Below are positions 18,135 through 26,244 of a stretch of DNA of 64,000 nt, in pieces. The notes below the pieces were generated by a model, which ran no database searches, had not been told where the DNA came from, and worked only from the letters and a program-made list of their open reading frames with translations. The translations under genes were made by a program, and so were the position numbers. Source of the DNA: Acidilutibacter cellobiosedens (GTDB lineage: Bacteria > Bacillota > Clostridia > Tissierellales > Acidilutibacteraceae); NCBI RefSeq assembly GCF_004103715.1, contig NZ_CP035282.1, positions 248,001 through 312,000 on the forward strand, given 5' to 3'. Each line of letters starts with the position of its first letter. Position 1 is the stretch's first letter.

Positions 18135-19718
18135 GTGATAAAATTGAATCAAAAACAAAAAATCATACTTAAACATATTGACGGTATGAGCAATCGAAGC
18201 ATTGCCAGTGAGCTTCACATGAGCAAGGATACTGTAAATAAATATGTAAATGAGTATGAAAATCAAAAGCAAGAACTTTTAGCAAAAAATCCTGAAACAG
18301 ATACAAAAGAATTAATTCAAGCAATTGTTGAAAAACCAAAATACAATTCTGAAAACAGAGGGCCAAACAAGGTAACATCTGAGATGATTGAAGTAATTGA
18401 AGAATGCTTAAAGGTTAATGAATGGAAGCGTGCTAACGGTATGTCAAAGCAGCAAATGAGAAAAATTGATATTCATGAATACTTGTTAAAGAAAAATTTT
18501 AATATTAGTTATTCATCAGTTAAAAGATTAGTTAAAACAATCGAGGATAGGCATCGTGAAGCTTTCATAAGACAAGAATATGTTCTTGGAGATGTATGTG
18601 AATTTGACTGGGGTACGGCAAAATTAGATATAGGGGGAGAAGGATATAAAGCTTATCAAATGGCAGTTTTTACTCCTGCTAAAAGCGGAATCAGATATTC
18701 AATGCTTTTTAAATCTCAAGATACTCCAGCATTTCAACAATCACATGCAGAATTTTTCTCATTTTGCAAAGGTAATTTTAGAACAATGGTCTATGATAAT
18801 ATGAGGGTTGCAGTTAAGAAATTTGTTGGATTGTTCGAAAAAGAGCCAACAAAAGCATTGACAGAATTATCAATATACTATGGATTCAACTTTAGGTTCA
18901 CGAATATTGCAAAAGGCAATGAAAAGGGCCACGTTGAGAGAAGTGTAGAATATGTTAGAAGAAAAGTATTCAGTGAGCCGGGTAATGACAAATTCGACAC
19001 TCTTGCAGAAGCAAACAAGTTTCTTTTTGAAGAATGTATGAAGCTTAATAATAAAGAAACATCTAACGGATTGGTGCCGATGGAAATCTTTAAAGAAGAG
19101 CAAAAACACTTGTTTCCTAACTTACCTAAGTTTGAAAGCAGTATTTATTCAGAAAACCGTGTTGACAAATATTCGACCGTAACGGTAAGTCAAAATCATT
19201 ATTCTGTGCCGGATACATTAGTTGGTAAAATGGTAAAAGTGAAGATGTTTACAGATAAGATAATTATCTACTACGATAACAGCATTGTAGCTAAACATGA
19301 CCGCAGTTTTAAACTGCATGACTGGAAAATTGAGATTCATCATTATCTTAGAACTCTACATAAAAAACCAGGTGCCCTCAAAGGAAGCACAGCACTGCTC
19401 CAAACGGACACCCAGATCAAATATATCTATGAACAGTATTATACCAAAGATGCCAAGACATTTCTACAAGTTTTAGAAATTATTTATGAAAAAGGAATCC
19501 ATGCTGTGACAGAAGCTTTAAGGGAACTTGAAAAACTGTCACCAATGGATATGAGTGCTGATAAGGTTAAGGTGATTTGTGAAAGTAGAAAGGAAAAAGA
19601 AATTTGCGTTACTGTTCCATTAAATGATCATCTAACTGAAAAATCAAGGAGCACATTATCGATTTATGATAAACTTGCAGCACTCCAATCAAGAAAGCTT
19701 AACAAGGAGGCTGTATAG
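18135..19718 (+). CDS. istA: IS21 transposase IstA
   Basis: 527 residues. N-terminal helix-turn-helix (SNRSIASELHMSKDTVNKYV) binds the element ends; the DDE integrase core begins at VCEFDWGTAKLD (first Asp), continues through RTMVYDNMRVAV (second Asp) and KGHVERSVEYVRR (Glu). The start is GTG at 18135 with GGAAG upstream (TTG at 18144 is an alternative). istB begins one base after the stop. Confidence 0.92.
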   Translation: MIKLNQKQKIILKHIDGMSNRSIASELHMSKDTVNKYVNEYENQKQELLAKNPETDTKELIQAIVEKPKYNSENRGPNKVTSEMIEVIEECLKVNEWKRANGMSKQQMRKIDIHEYLLKKNFNISYSSVKRLVKTIEDRHREAFIRQEYVLGDVCEFDWGTAKLDIGGEGYKAYQMAVFTPAKSGIRYSMLFKSQDTPAFQQSHAEFFSFCKGNFRTMVYDNMRVAVKKFVGLFEKEPTKALTELSIYYGFNFRFTNIAKGNEKGHVERSVEYVRRKVFSEPGNDKFDTLAEANKFLFEECMKLNNKETSNGLVPMEIFKEEQKHLFPNLPKFESSIYSENRVDKYSTVTVSQNHYSVPDTLVGKMVKVKMFTDKIIIYYDNSIVAKHDRSFKLHDWKIEIHHYLRTLHKKPGALKGSTALLQTDTQIKYIYEQYYTKDAKTFLQVLEIIYEKGIHAVTEALRELEKLSPMDMSADKVKVICESRKEKEICVTVPLNDHLTEKSRSTLSIYDKLAALQSRKLNKEAV

Positions 19719-19719
19719 T

Positions 19720-20484
19720 ATGAAGGTTAAATTAAATGAAGAGATTAAAGAATACTGTAATATATTGAAACTTAAAGGAATTAAAACTCACTATGAAGAA
19801 GTAATATCTGAAGCGGCTGATTATGAGGATTTTCTTCATAAGCTTTTAACTTATGAGATGGAAGAAAAGGATAAGCGTTCCATTGAATGTCGTATTCGAA
19901 ATGCACATTTGCCTTACAGGCAATATATTGAAGATATTGAAATTGACTGTCTCCCAGTAGATATGCAGAAAAGACTTCCTGAGTTAGCAACACTTGATTT
20001 TATCGAAAAAGGCAAAAATATCATAATGACCGGTAACCCGGGAACCGGAAAAACTATGGTTAGTATTGCTTTAGCATTAAAGGCTTGCATGGCAGGTTAT
20101 AAGGTTCTGTTCACGACAATTCCACTACTGGTTACTACATTGAAGGAAAGCAATAGCGCTAAGACCTTGAGATATTTTGAGAATAGATTTGAAAAATATG
20201 ACCTTGTAGTGGCAGATGAACTTGGGTACACCTCGTTTGACCGGGAAGGGACAGATCTGCTGTTTAATAATCTTTCTTTAAGGGCAGCAAGGAAATCAAC
20301 AATAATTACTTCTAACCTTTCATTTGAGCGTTGGATTGAGGTTTTCGGTGATCCGACAGTTACAAGTGCGATGATAGATAGACTTACTTACAAGGCAATT
20401 CTTGTCGACATGGAGGGTGATTCTTATCGGCTAAGAGAAACATTAAGAGAAAATGGTGCATCTATTAAATCTTTAACAGCTTAA
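19720..20484 (+). CDS. istB: IS21 ATPase helper IstB
   Basis: About 254 residues. AAA+ ATPase that loads IstA and selects targets. Walker A GNPGTGKT near residue 105 and Walker B VVADELGY near residue 165 are both present. The ATG at 19720 follows AGGAGG (19705-19710) inside the end of istA, showing coupled translation. Intact length for the family. Confidence 0.92.
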   Translation: MKVKLNEEIKEYCNILKLKGIKTHYEEVISEAADYEDFLHKLLTYEMEEKDKRSIECRIRNAHLPYRQYIEDIEIDCLPVDMQKRLPELATLDFIEKGKNIIMTGNPGTGKTMVSIALALKACMAGYKVLFTTIPLLVTTLKESNSAKTLRYFENRFEKYDLVVADELGYTSFDREGTDLLFNNLSLRAARKSTIITSNLSFERWIEVFGDPTVTSAMIDRLTYKAILVDMEGDSYRLRETLRENGASIKSLTA

Positions 20485-20581
20485 AGTATTTGTGCCTTTG
20501 TACACAAATTTTAGAGGCACATTTATTTACAAGAAAGTGACCTAAAATTAAATGGTCTTTTGACCTAATTTTCGGTTGACA

Positions 20582-20984
20582 AATACAACTAGATAATAAG
20601 AATAGTGAAGACATAAATGTACTGGCTTCAACACTTGTCTATGAGATGGTTTTATGGATGGATATCGCAGATTTCAAATATCTGGATATACTAAAAAAAC
20701 CATCAGATTATTTCGATGAAATAGGATGTATGAAAACACCGATAGGATATTGGGAGGCTATCATCGATAAAATAATGAATATTATTAAAACGGAAACATT
20801 TTGGAGTATAATTGATGAGCATATTGATGAAACTGAGAATTTTGAAACTAATAAACCATTTAATTTACTAGTTCTTGCTGATAAGCTAAAAAACACCTTT
20901 ATTCCCATTTTAGATAAAGATTCACCTGAAAAATTAGCTTGTCAACGTGTAGCTGCAAAGATACATGAAATGAAACAACGGTAA
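20582..20984 (+). pseudogene. 3' fragment of the HEPN-type gene beyond the IS21 insertion
   Basis: An open frame starts right at the IS right end (IQLDNKNSEDINVLASTLVY) and runs to a stop at 20984. It has no ribosome binding site of its own. It most likely continues the gene cut at 18031, giving an original protein of about 490 residues. The join cannot be proven without an uninterrupted homologue; it could also be the tail of a different deleted gene. Confidence 0.5.
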
Positions 20985-21012
20985 TGGAGTGTTTATACTT
21001 TAAAAACAAATA

Positions 21013-21060
21013 AAGCGATTACTATAAGAATAATTTCTCTTAAGGTAGTCGCTTTTTCTT
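21013..21060 (+). terminator. Intrinsic terminator
   Basis: AAGCGA with ACTA pairs with TAGTCGCTT across a loop, followed by TTTTTCTTT. It would end transcription of the upstream defence cluster. It also lies just beyond the stop of the convergent membrane gene. Confidence 0.65.
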
Positions 21061-21072
21061 TGCTTATTTATA

Positions 21073-21588
21073 TTAAAATTCTTCAAGCTTGCTCATTCTG
21101 TATCTCCATACTGGAAGGGCAATAATTCCAAAAACCATATATTTTAGAAAAAGACTAAGCATATGATTCTGGGACAAAACAATATCTCCATTAAATGTGA
21201 AGCTTTGATGGAAGAACTGAATTACAGGAGTTAGAAGTCCTATTGTAAACGGTACTGCTATGCCTACCCCTACAAATGTTATAAACAAATTAAGTATATT
21301 GCTTACTCTAGGGAAAGTATCATTGATAAATAAAATCAAGAGTCCATAAAGAATTACTGCAAGGATTCCAACACCTGCATCAAGTAAATATTGAAGTTTT
21401 CCTTCTACAAGCTTTGTGGCTACATTAGGATGGAAGAAATAAATTGAATAAAATAAGATAACAAAAAAGTCAATTCCAAATGCCATTGTCTTGAAAGAAA
21501 ACAGGGTAATATTCTTATAAAGTTTTATAAAAAGAACTAATATTGTTAAACATATTCCTAAAAACAATCCTATAAACATAGCAATCAC
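21073..21588 (-). CDS. Unknown multi-spanning membrane protein
   Basis: 171 residues with four or five hydrophobic segments, for example MFIGLFLGICLTILVLFI, ILAVILYGLLILFI and FITFVGVGIAVPFTIGL. No family recognised and no catalytic motif. It is transcribed divergently from the LexA-like regulator, so the palindrome between them could control both. It may be a superinfection or entry-exclusion-type protein; this is only a guess from context. Confidence 0.6.
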   Translation of the reverse strand: MIAMFIGLFLGICLTILVLFIKLYKNITLFSFKTMAFGIDFFVILFYSIYFFHPNVATKLVEGKLQYLLDAGVGILAVILYGLLILFINDTFPRVSNILNLFITFVGVGIAVPFTIGLLTPVIQFFHQSFTFNGDIVLSQNHMLSLFLKYMVFGIIALPVWRYRMSKLEEF

Positions 21589-21728
21589 CTGATAAATTAT
21601 TTTTTTATTTCCTATATCTATAAATTAATTATATCACTCTAATATGGCTGGTGGCCAGACCTAAAATAAAAATTACCATATTTTTTGAAAGAACTATTGC
21701 AATATTTTCCTATAGGCATTATAATAGT

Positions 21729-21753
21729 AATCACCAACAGTTCGTTGGTGATT
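21729..21753 (+). promoter_or_regulatory. Palindromic operator upstream of lexA-like gene
   Basis: Perfect 10-bp inverted repeat AATCACCAAC / GTTGGTGATT separated by AGTTC, 16 bp before the ATG and just ahead of AGGAGG. It is not the usual Gram-positive SOS box, so it is probably the regulator's own site. Confidence 0.65.
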
Positions 21754-21769
21754 AGAAAGGAGGTAGAAC

Positions 21770-22375
21770 ATGAGAACAAAAAGTCCAAAACGTATGAAAG
21801 AAATAATTGATTTTGTCAATGAATACACAAATCATTATAGGACTTCTCCTTCTACCAGAGAAATTGCAAAAGCTGTAAAAACTGATAATGGTACTGTATA
21901 CCGTTATCTTGTAGAGATGGATGAAAAAGGTATGCTCGAATATAATGGAAAAGAAATCATAACGCCAACCATTAAAAAAATGGAAACTGACATGATACAA
22001 GCGGCTGTCCTTGGATCAGTATCTTGTGGGGTTCCTCTTTTAGAAGAAGAGTATATCGAAAGCTATGTATCCTTACCTGTAAAATTCTTTGATAAGGGAG
22101 ATTATTTTATCCTTAGAGCCAATGGAAATTCTATGATAGAAGCTGGAATTGAAGATGGTGATTTGGTAGTTGTGAGGAAACAGAAAGAAGCTAATGAAGG
22201 TCAGATTGTTGTTGCTCTTCTTGAAGATGGAAGCACTACATTAAAAAGATTATATCTTGATAAAGGAAATAAGTGCGTAAGGCTTCATCCTGAAAATAGG
22301 AATATGTCAGATATAGTAATAGCAAACTGTTCTATTCAAGGGGTAGCTGTAAAAATTATGAAAGATCTAATTTAA
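21770..22375 (+). CDS. LexA-like repressor (S24 self-cleaving)
   Basis: 201 residues. The N-terminal winged helix is LexA-like (SPSTREIAKAVKTDNGTVYRY). The C-terminal S24 domain has the catalytic Ser in ANGNSM near residue 122 and Lys in STTLKRL near residue 159. The cleavage bond appears as Cys-Gly (SVSCGVPL) in place of Ala-Gly. It likely represses element genes and links excision or transfer to DNA damage. AGGAGG precedes the ATG. Confidence 0.88.
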   Translation: MRTKSPKRMKEIIDFVNEYTNHYRTSPSTREIAKAVKTDNGTVYRYLVEMDEKGMLEYNGKEIITPTIKKMETDMIQAAVLGSVSCGVPLLEEEYIESYVSLPVKFFDKGDYFILRANGNSMIEAGIEDGDLVVVRKQKEANEGQIVVALLEDGSTTLKRLYLDKGNKCVRLHPENRNMSDIVIANCSIQGVAVKIMKDLI

Positions 22376-22395
22376 TTTCTAGGGTAAAAAATTAT

Positions 22396-22439
22396 GTTTA
22401 TTGTTAGAAATTGATATAAGTCAATTTCTAACAATAAAC
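22396..22439 (+). other. Perfect 19-bp inverted repeat (hairpin)
   Basis: GTTTATTGTTAGAAATTGA at 22396-22414 is the exact reverse complement of 22421-22439, with loop TATAAG. It lies just after the repressor gene. No T-run follows on this strand, so it is either an atypical terminator or an RNA-processing or recombination structure. Confidence 0.75.
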
Positions 22440-22459
22440 TTAGAAAAGAAGGATTTAAG

Positions 22460-22495
22460 ATGAAGAAAAAAATGATAGCCTTCTGTGGTATGTAG
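22460..22495 (+). CDS. Possible 11-residue leader peptide
   Basis: GAAAAGAAGGATTTAAGATG and the following gene's GAAAAGAAGGATTGCAGATG are near-identical start regions about 110 bp apart. The first opens a short frame MKKKMIAFCGM that stops at 22493. Between them GCCTTCT (22478) can pair with AGAAGGC (near 22546). This resembles a leader-peptide attenuator, or a decayed duplicate of the downstream start. Confidence 0.35.
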   Translation: MKKKMIAFCGM

Positions 22496-22571
22496 GTGTT
22501 AGATTAGTAACTCATCTGTAGTTTTCTTTCCCTAATCCACTTAGAAGGCAATAAGAAAAGAAGGATTGCAG

Positions 22572-22796
22572 ATGAAAAAAAGAAAAAAATATATTATAGG
22601 ATGCCCATATTGTGGGAAGGAGTTATGTAAAAGTGGTTTTACAAGTAGCTTTAATGATATGGAAATTAAATGCTCCAAATGTGGGGCAAACATAGAAATT
22701 GAAATTACCAATGGGATGATTATTTTTCATCCAGACAAGAAGATATCCATGGTAGCTGAAGGCTCAGTAGGATATAAAGAAAAAGAAAAAATATAA
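22572..22796 (+). CDS. Small Cys-rich zinc-ribbon protein
   Basis: About 74 residues. Two C-x2-C knuckles (GCPYCGKELC and KCSKCGANIE) separated by about 20 residues make a zinc ribbon. The ATG at 22572 is 8 bases behind AAGGA. Such proteins are frequent next to the maintenance modules of clostridial mobile elements; the role is unknown. A long structured RNA region follows. Confidence 0.6.
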   Translation: MKKRKKYIIGCPYCGKELCKSGFTSSFNDMEIKCSKCGANIEIEITNGMIIFHPDKKISMVAEGSVGYKEKEKI

Positions 22797-22820
22797 GGAA
22801 TATTAAGTGAGTTTCTGTGA

Positions 22821-23199
22821 AATTTATGTTGTAGCCATTGGACTGAGCAAAGAACTCTTAAGAATGGGAACATAAATTAAAAATCTATGGAGGACTGTAT
22901 TCGGCCTGTACCGTTAGGAACCACATAGATAAAATACTTTGAACCTGGAATCAGAATCCAGGAATAAGTCAAAGTTCTATACTTACATATTTCAAAGAAA
23001 ATTTAATAGATTGAGGTTTATACAGAGATGTTGAACTGGGCTAGAACCCTTAAGAACAACAGTTATAAATCAAGAGTTTGTTGAATGATCTGAACTGGAC
23101 AAGCATTCAATTATAAATTGAACAAGAATCCTTAAGAGTCACGCAAAACGGAAGTATTTATCTGAATAGATAAATCTGTTTTGTGTGGCTCTTTTTTTA
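22821..23199 (+). ncRNA. Candidate structured RNA: tandem hairpin array with terminator
   Basis: About 380 nt without a gene folds by eye into consecutive hairpins: AATTTATGTT/AACATAAATT (22821, 22869), ATCTATG/CATAGAT (22883, 22924), ACTTTGA/TCAAAGT with inner CCTGGA/TCCAGG (22936, 22969), TTTATA/TATAAA (23017, 23064), and TTGAATG/CATTCAA (23081, 23104). The motif GAAyyCTTAAGA recurs at about 22853, 23045 and 23127. TTCAATT/AATTGAA (23106, 23116) competes with the fifth hairpin, as in a switch. The array ends in a strong terminator. No known RNA family recognised. Confidence 0.6.
23136..23199 (+). terminator. Strong intrinsic terminator
   Basis: GAGTCACGCAAAAC (23136-23149) pairs with GTTTTGTGTGGCTC (23178-23191) with two G-U pairs; inner stem ATTTATCT/AGATAAAT; followed by CTTTTTTTATTT. 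It ends the hairpin-array transcript. Confidence 0.88.
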
Positions 23200-23350
23200 T
23201 TTCCCAAATACTTTCGTTATATGCGTCGGCTCTTAAACAAAAGAAAGAGCAGGTGCATATGAAAAAACGATGGGAAACCTACATTGCTAGATATCCATAA
23301 TCTCTAATTTTAAAAACTTATTGATTTTTAAAATTAGGAGGTTATGGAAA

Positions 23351-23782
23351 ATGAAAGAAAATAAAAAGAATTACTATCTCTTTGTAGGAGATAAAAAGAT
23401 AGATGTATCAGAGAAAATTTATAAAGAATATTGGCAAGAAACCAATAGAGAAAATTATCTTAAAAGGCTAGATAGAAAGAATAAACTAAGTTATTTCTCA
23501 GAACTTGTTACAGAAGAAAAAGATAGAACTATTGAGGAGAGATTTGCAGATAAAAGTATTGACATCGAAAAATTAGTAGCTGTAAAAATGCAGATTGCAG
23601 CTCTTCATGAAGCCTTGAATAAGTTAAACCCTGAAGAAAGGGAAATTATTCAGGCTCTTTTTTTTGAGGAAATACCACAAAGAGACTTGGCTAAAAAACT
23701 GAATATAAGCCAAGGAGCTGTCTTTAGAAGAAAAGAAAAAACCTTAAAAAAGTTAAAAGAATTCTTAATAGATTGGGAGTAA
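23351..23782 (+). CDS. Sigma-70 region-4-like regulator
   Basis: 143 residues. The C-terminal part is a sigma region 4 helix-turn-helix (LNPEEREIIQALFFEEIPQR then DLAKKLNISQGAVFRRKEK). No region 2 is visible, so it resembles the small sigma-like regulators of Gram-positive mobile elements. The ATG at 23351 follows AGGAGG (23336-23341). It probably controls the recombinase genes downstream. Confidence 0.8.
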   Translation: MKENKKNYYLFVGDKKIDVSEKIYKEYWQETNRENYLKRLDRKNKLSYFSELVTEEKDRTIEERFADKSIDIEKLVAVKMQIAALHEALNKLNPEEREIIQALFFEEIPQRDLAKKLNISQGAVFRRKEKTLKKLKEFLIDWE

Positions 23783-23889
23783 AATAAAAGTTTTTTAAAA
23801 AATAGCGAATCAGAGGGGCAGTTTTTTCACTGTTAAATATAAGGGGTAATTTAAGCAATTCCCTAAATAATAAAAGATATTTTTATAAA

Positions 23890-24236
23890 TTAATTTGAAC
23901 TTTGATAACTGAATAGACCAAGACAGGACAATATCCGTTTATGGAGCCAGTAGAAGCTACGCCATGACCACTTTGCTGAAGTATACCTTCGGTTTAAATA
24001 AATACTTGCATAACGCTAAATGCAAAGGAAACAAAAGTGAAAGCGATAGATAGTTTGCTACAGGAAAGGTCTGGTAGGCCTTTTTGCGAAGATATAAATG
24101 GTGATAATGATACTTCTATACGTTGTTGCTTCCCACCGAGAAAAGGGGAGAGGTGAAATTCCTATGTAGCTACCAGGCACTTGTCAATGTCATTAAACTT
24201 AAATTTAAAAATATTAAAGAAAGAAGAGGTATCGAA
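23890..24236 (+). other. Gene-free, structured leader region
   Basis: No convincing gene. Several nested pairings are visible: CTTTGC (23971) with GCAAAG (24022) enclosing AAGTAT/ATACTT (23979, 24002) and GCAT/ATGC; GTAGAAGCTAC near 23950; CTTCCC/GGGGAG near 24129-24150; and the palindrome GTAGCTAC near 24165. It may be a structured leader or small RNA for the recombinase operon. Confidence 0.4.
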
Positions 24237-24467
24237 ATGAAAACTATTAAAGATAAAAATGAGAACTCTTCTTCTGTCAATCATAAATGTAAAGATGAAT
24301 TATCAATGGGAAGATACATAGATCAAGAACTAGCAGAAATTCCTGAGGATAAAAAGAACATATTTATTCAGGTAGGTAATGTTCTTGTTAATTGTTGTAT
24401 AGGAGATACAAGAGTTAGTATGGATGATTTTGTATCAGATTTATGTAAATTAGAATTAAGGATTTAG
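24237..24467 (+). CDS. Small conserved-looking acidic protein
   Basis: 76 residues from ATG 24237 (behind AAGAAGAGGTATCGAA). Sequence MGRYIDQELAEIPEDKKNIF then VLVNCCIGDTRVSMDDFVSD. No family recognised. It sits directly ahead of the three recombinases, where accessory or directionality factors often lie. The upstream in-frame extension to 24123 has no ribosome binding site and is rejected. Confidence 0.55.
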   Translation: MKTIKDKNENSSSVNHKCKDELSMGRYIDQELAEIPEDKKNIFIQVGNVLVNCCIGDTRVSMDDFVSDLCKLELRI

Positions 24468-24567
24468 GGTGCTGACAGATATATATAAGTGCGGTAAGAT
24501 GAAAATATAAAGTTTCTGAAATCCTTAATAAATTGCACCCAAAATATTTATTAAGGAGAGAAGAGAA

Positions 24568-26244
24568 ATGAATAAAACTAAAGCTTATATGTATCTTCGT
24601 TTATCAAGAGATGATGGGGATGAAGGTGAAAGCAATTCTATCACAAATCAAAGGGAACTTATAAAAAGCTATGCTGATAAGGCAGGCTTTAAGCTTGTCA
24701 AGGAATTTATTGATGATGGTTATACAGGTTCCAACTTTCATAGGCCAGATTTTAAAAGAATGCTTAATGACCTTGAAAAGAAAGACTGCAAAACGATTAT
24801 TGTAAAAGACCTTTCAAGATTTGGAAGAGATTATATTGAGTCGGGGAAGTTTCTTCAGAAAACTTTTCCTCAAATGGGAGTTAGGTTTATATCAGTTAAT
24901 GATAACTATGATAGTGAAAATGCTGATGTAAGTGACACACATCTTATTCTTCCTATAAAAAACTTTATTAATGATAGTTACTGTAGAGATATATCTATGA
25001 AAGTAAAAAGTTCTCAAAAAACTAAAAGACAGAGGGGAGAATTCATAGGAGCATTTGCACCATATGGATATAAGAAAAATAAGAAGCAAAAAAATCATCT
25101 TATAATTGATAGAAAAGTATCTCATATAATTAGGAAAATATTTGAAATGAAAATTGAAGGTTATTCTTCAAAGGCTATAGCAGATGAACTCAATAAACTT
25201 GGAGTCCAAACTCCTGGGGCCTATAAAGAAAGCCAAGGTTCTAATTTTACAACAGGCTTTGCCACAAATAAAAGTAAATGGCAGGCCAAGATGATAAATA
25301 GAATTATTGAAAATAGAATTTATATAGGAGTCCTTGAGCAAGGAAAAAGGACAAAGCTAAATTATAAGTCTAATAAGGAGATTAAAGTTCTTGAAGAGGA
25401 CTGGATTAGGGTAGAAGGAACTCATGAATCTATTGTTACGGAAACAATGTTCAATGTAGCAAATAAGATGATGGGAAGAGATATTCTAAATAGGAAGTCA
25501 AAACCTGATTTTCTAACAGGGCTTCTTTATTGTGCAGATTGTGGAAATCAACTTGTAAGAAGAACTCAGAAAACAAAAAACGGACAAAGAATTTATTATA
25601 TATGTGGCTTATATAATCGTGGTAAAGGTTGTTCAAGACACAGTATAATAGAGGAAGATATTTTATCCTCATTAGATTTTATTCTTAGGCAACATATTAA
25701 GTACCAAGAAGAGCTATTTGCAAGAATCAGAGAAACTGATTTAAGCAAAACAGAATACGAGCTTGATTTAGATGACCTACTTGCTGATAAAAAGAAATAT
25801 GAAACTCTTAGGAGATCTCTTTACATTGATTTAGAAGAAGAGCTTATTGATGAAGATGAATTTCAATCCTTTAGAAAAAGCTATCAATTAAAAATAAAAG
25901 AGATAGACCAGCAGATTATAATTAGGAAGAAAGCTTATGAAGATTTAGGAGATATACTTGCTTCTAAAGAAAACTGGCTTACAGACCTGGAGAAGTATAA
26001 AAATATTGAAAGCATAGATAGGCAAACACTTGCTTTATTTGTAGATAGAATTCTGGTAGAGGAAAAAGACCAAGAAGGAAGACCTAGAATAGCAGTATTT
26101 TTTAATGATATGGAGAAACTGGACATATTAAAGAAAATAATAAATGGAGTAAAGAAAAGTAATACTTCTAATCTTATTTCCTTTAATACCATGGCTATTA
26201 AGAACCTATCCGCTCAAAGAGAGGGGGTAGCTGTTAATGGCTAG
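24568..26244 (+). CDS. Large serine recombinase 1
   Basis: 558 residues. Resolvase-type catalytic domain with Ser in YLRLSRDDGD and the SITNQRELI motif, recombinase domain, then a zinc ribbon (CADCGNQLVRR ... CGLYNRGKGC) and a C-terminal coiled coil. It integrates and excises the element at a short att core. AAGGAGAG precedes the ATG. Its end overlaps the next recombinase gene by 8 bp. Confidence 0.95.
   Translation: MNKTKAYMYLRLSRDDGDEGESNSITNQRELIKSYADKAGFKLVKEFIDDGYTGSNFHRPDFKRMLNDLEKKDCKTIIVKDLSRFGRDYIESGKFLQKTFPQMGVRFISVNDNYDSENADVSDTHLILPIKNFINDSYCRDISMKVKSSQKTKRQRGEFIGAFAPYGYKKNKKQKNHLIIDRKVSHIIRKIFEMKIEGYSSKAIADELNKLGVQTPGAYKESQGSNFTTGFATNKSKWQAKMINRIIENRIYIGVLEQGKRTKLNYKSNKEIKVLEEDWIRVEGTHESIVTETMFNVANKMMGRDILNRKSKPDFLTGLLYCADCGNQLVRRTQKTKNGQRIYYICGLYNRGKGCSRHSIIEEDILSSLDFILRQHIKYQEELFARIRETDLSKTEYELDLDDLLADKKKYETLRRSLYIDLEEELIDEDEFQSFRKSYQLKIKEIDQQIIIRKKAYEDLGDILASKENWLTDLEKYKNIESIDRQTLALFVDRILVEEKDQEGRPRIAVFFNDMEKLDILKKIINGVKKSNTSNLISFNTMAIKNLSAQREGVAVNG

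Larger units (their letters stand above)
18032..20581 (+). mobile_element. IS21-family insertion sequence
   Basis: The element has istA and istB in tandem. Left end begins TGCTAATCTAAAAATAGGTC at 18032; the right end read inwards begins TGTCAACCGAAAATTAGGTC, ending at 20581. Both ends carry a second inner repeat TTAGGTCACTTTCTT, typical of the multiple terminal transposase sites of this family. I see no convincing target duplication: flanks are GTGTTTA and AATACAA. It splits the HEPN gene. Confidence 0.85.

Noticed and set aside
18022-20591. Target-site duplication for the IS21 element
   Set aside because: Left flank CTAGTGTTTA and right flank AATACAACTA do not match at any length of 4-8 bp with the chosen ends.
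22797-23210. CRISPR-like array because of repeated CTTAAGA segments
   Set aside because: Repeats are short, unevenly spaced (about 190 and 80 bp) and part of hairpin loops; there are no constant repeats and no cas genes.
23890-24236. Group II intron or IStron remnant
   Set aside because: No reverse transcriptase, no recognisable domain V hairpin and no GTGYG start; kept only as a structured leader.
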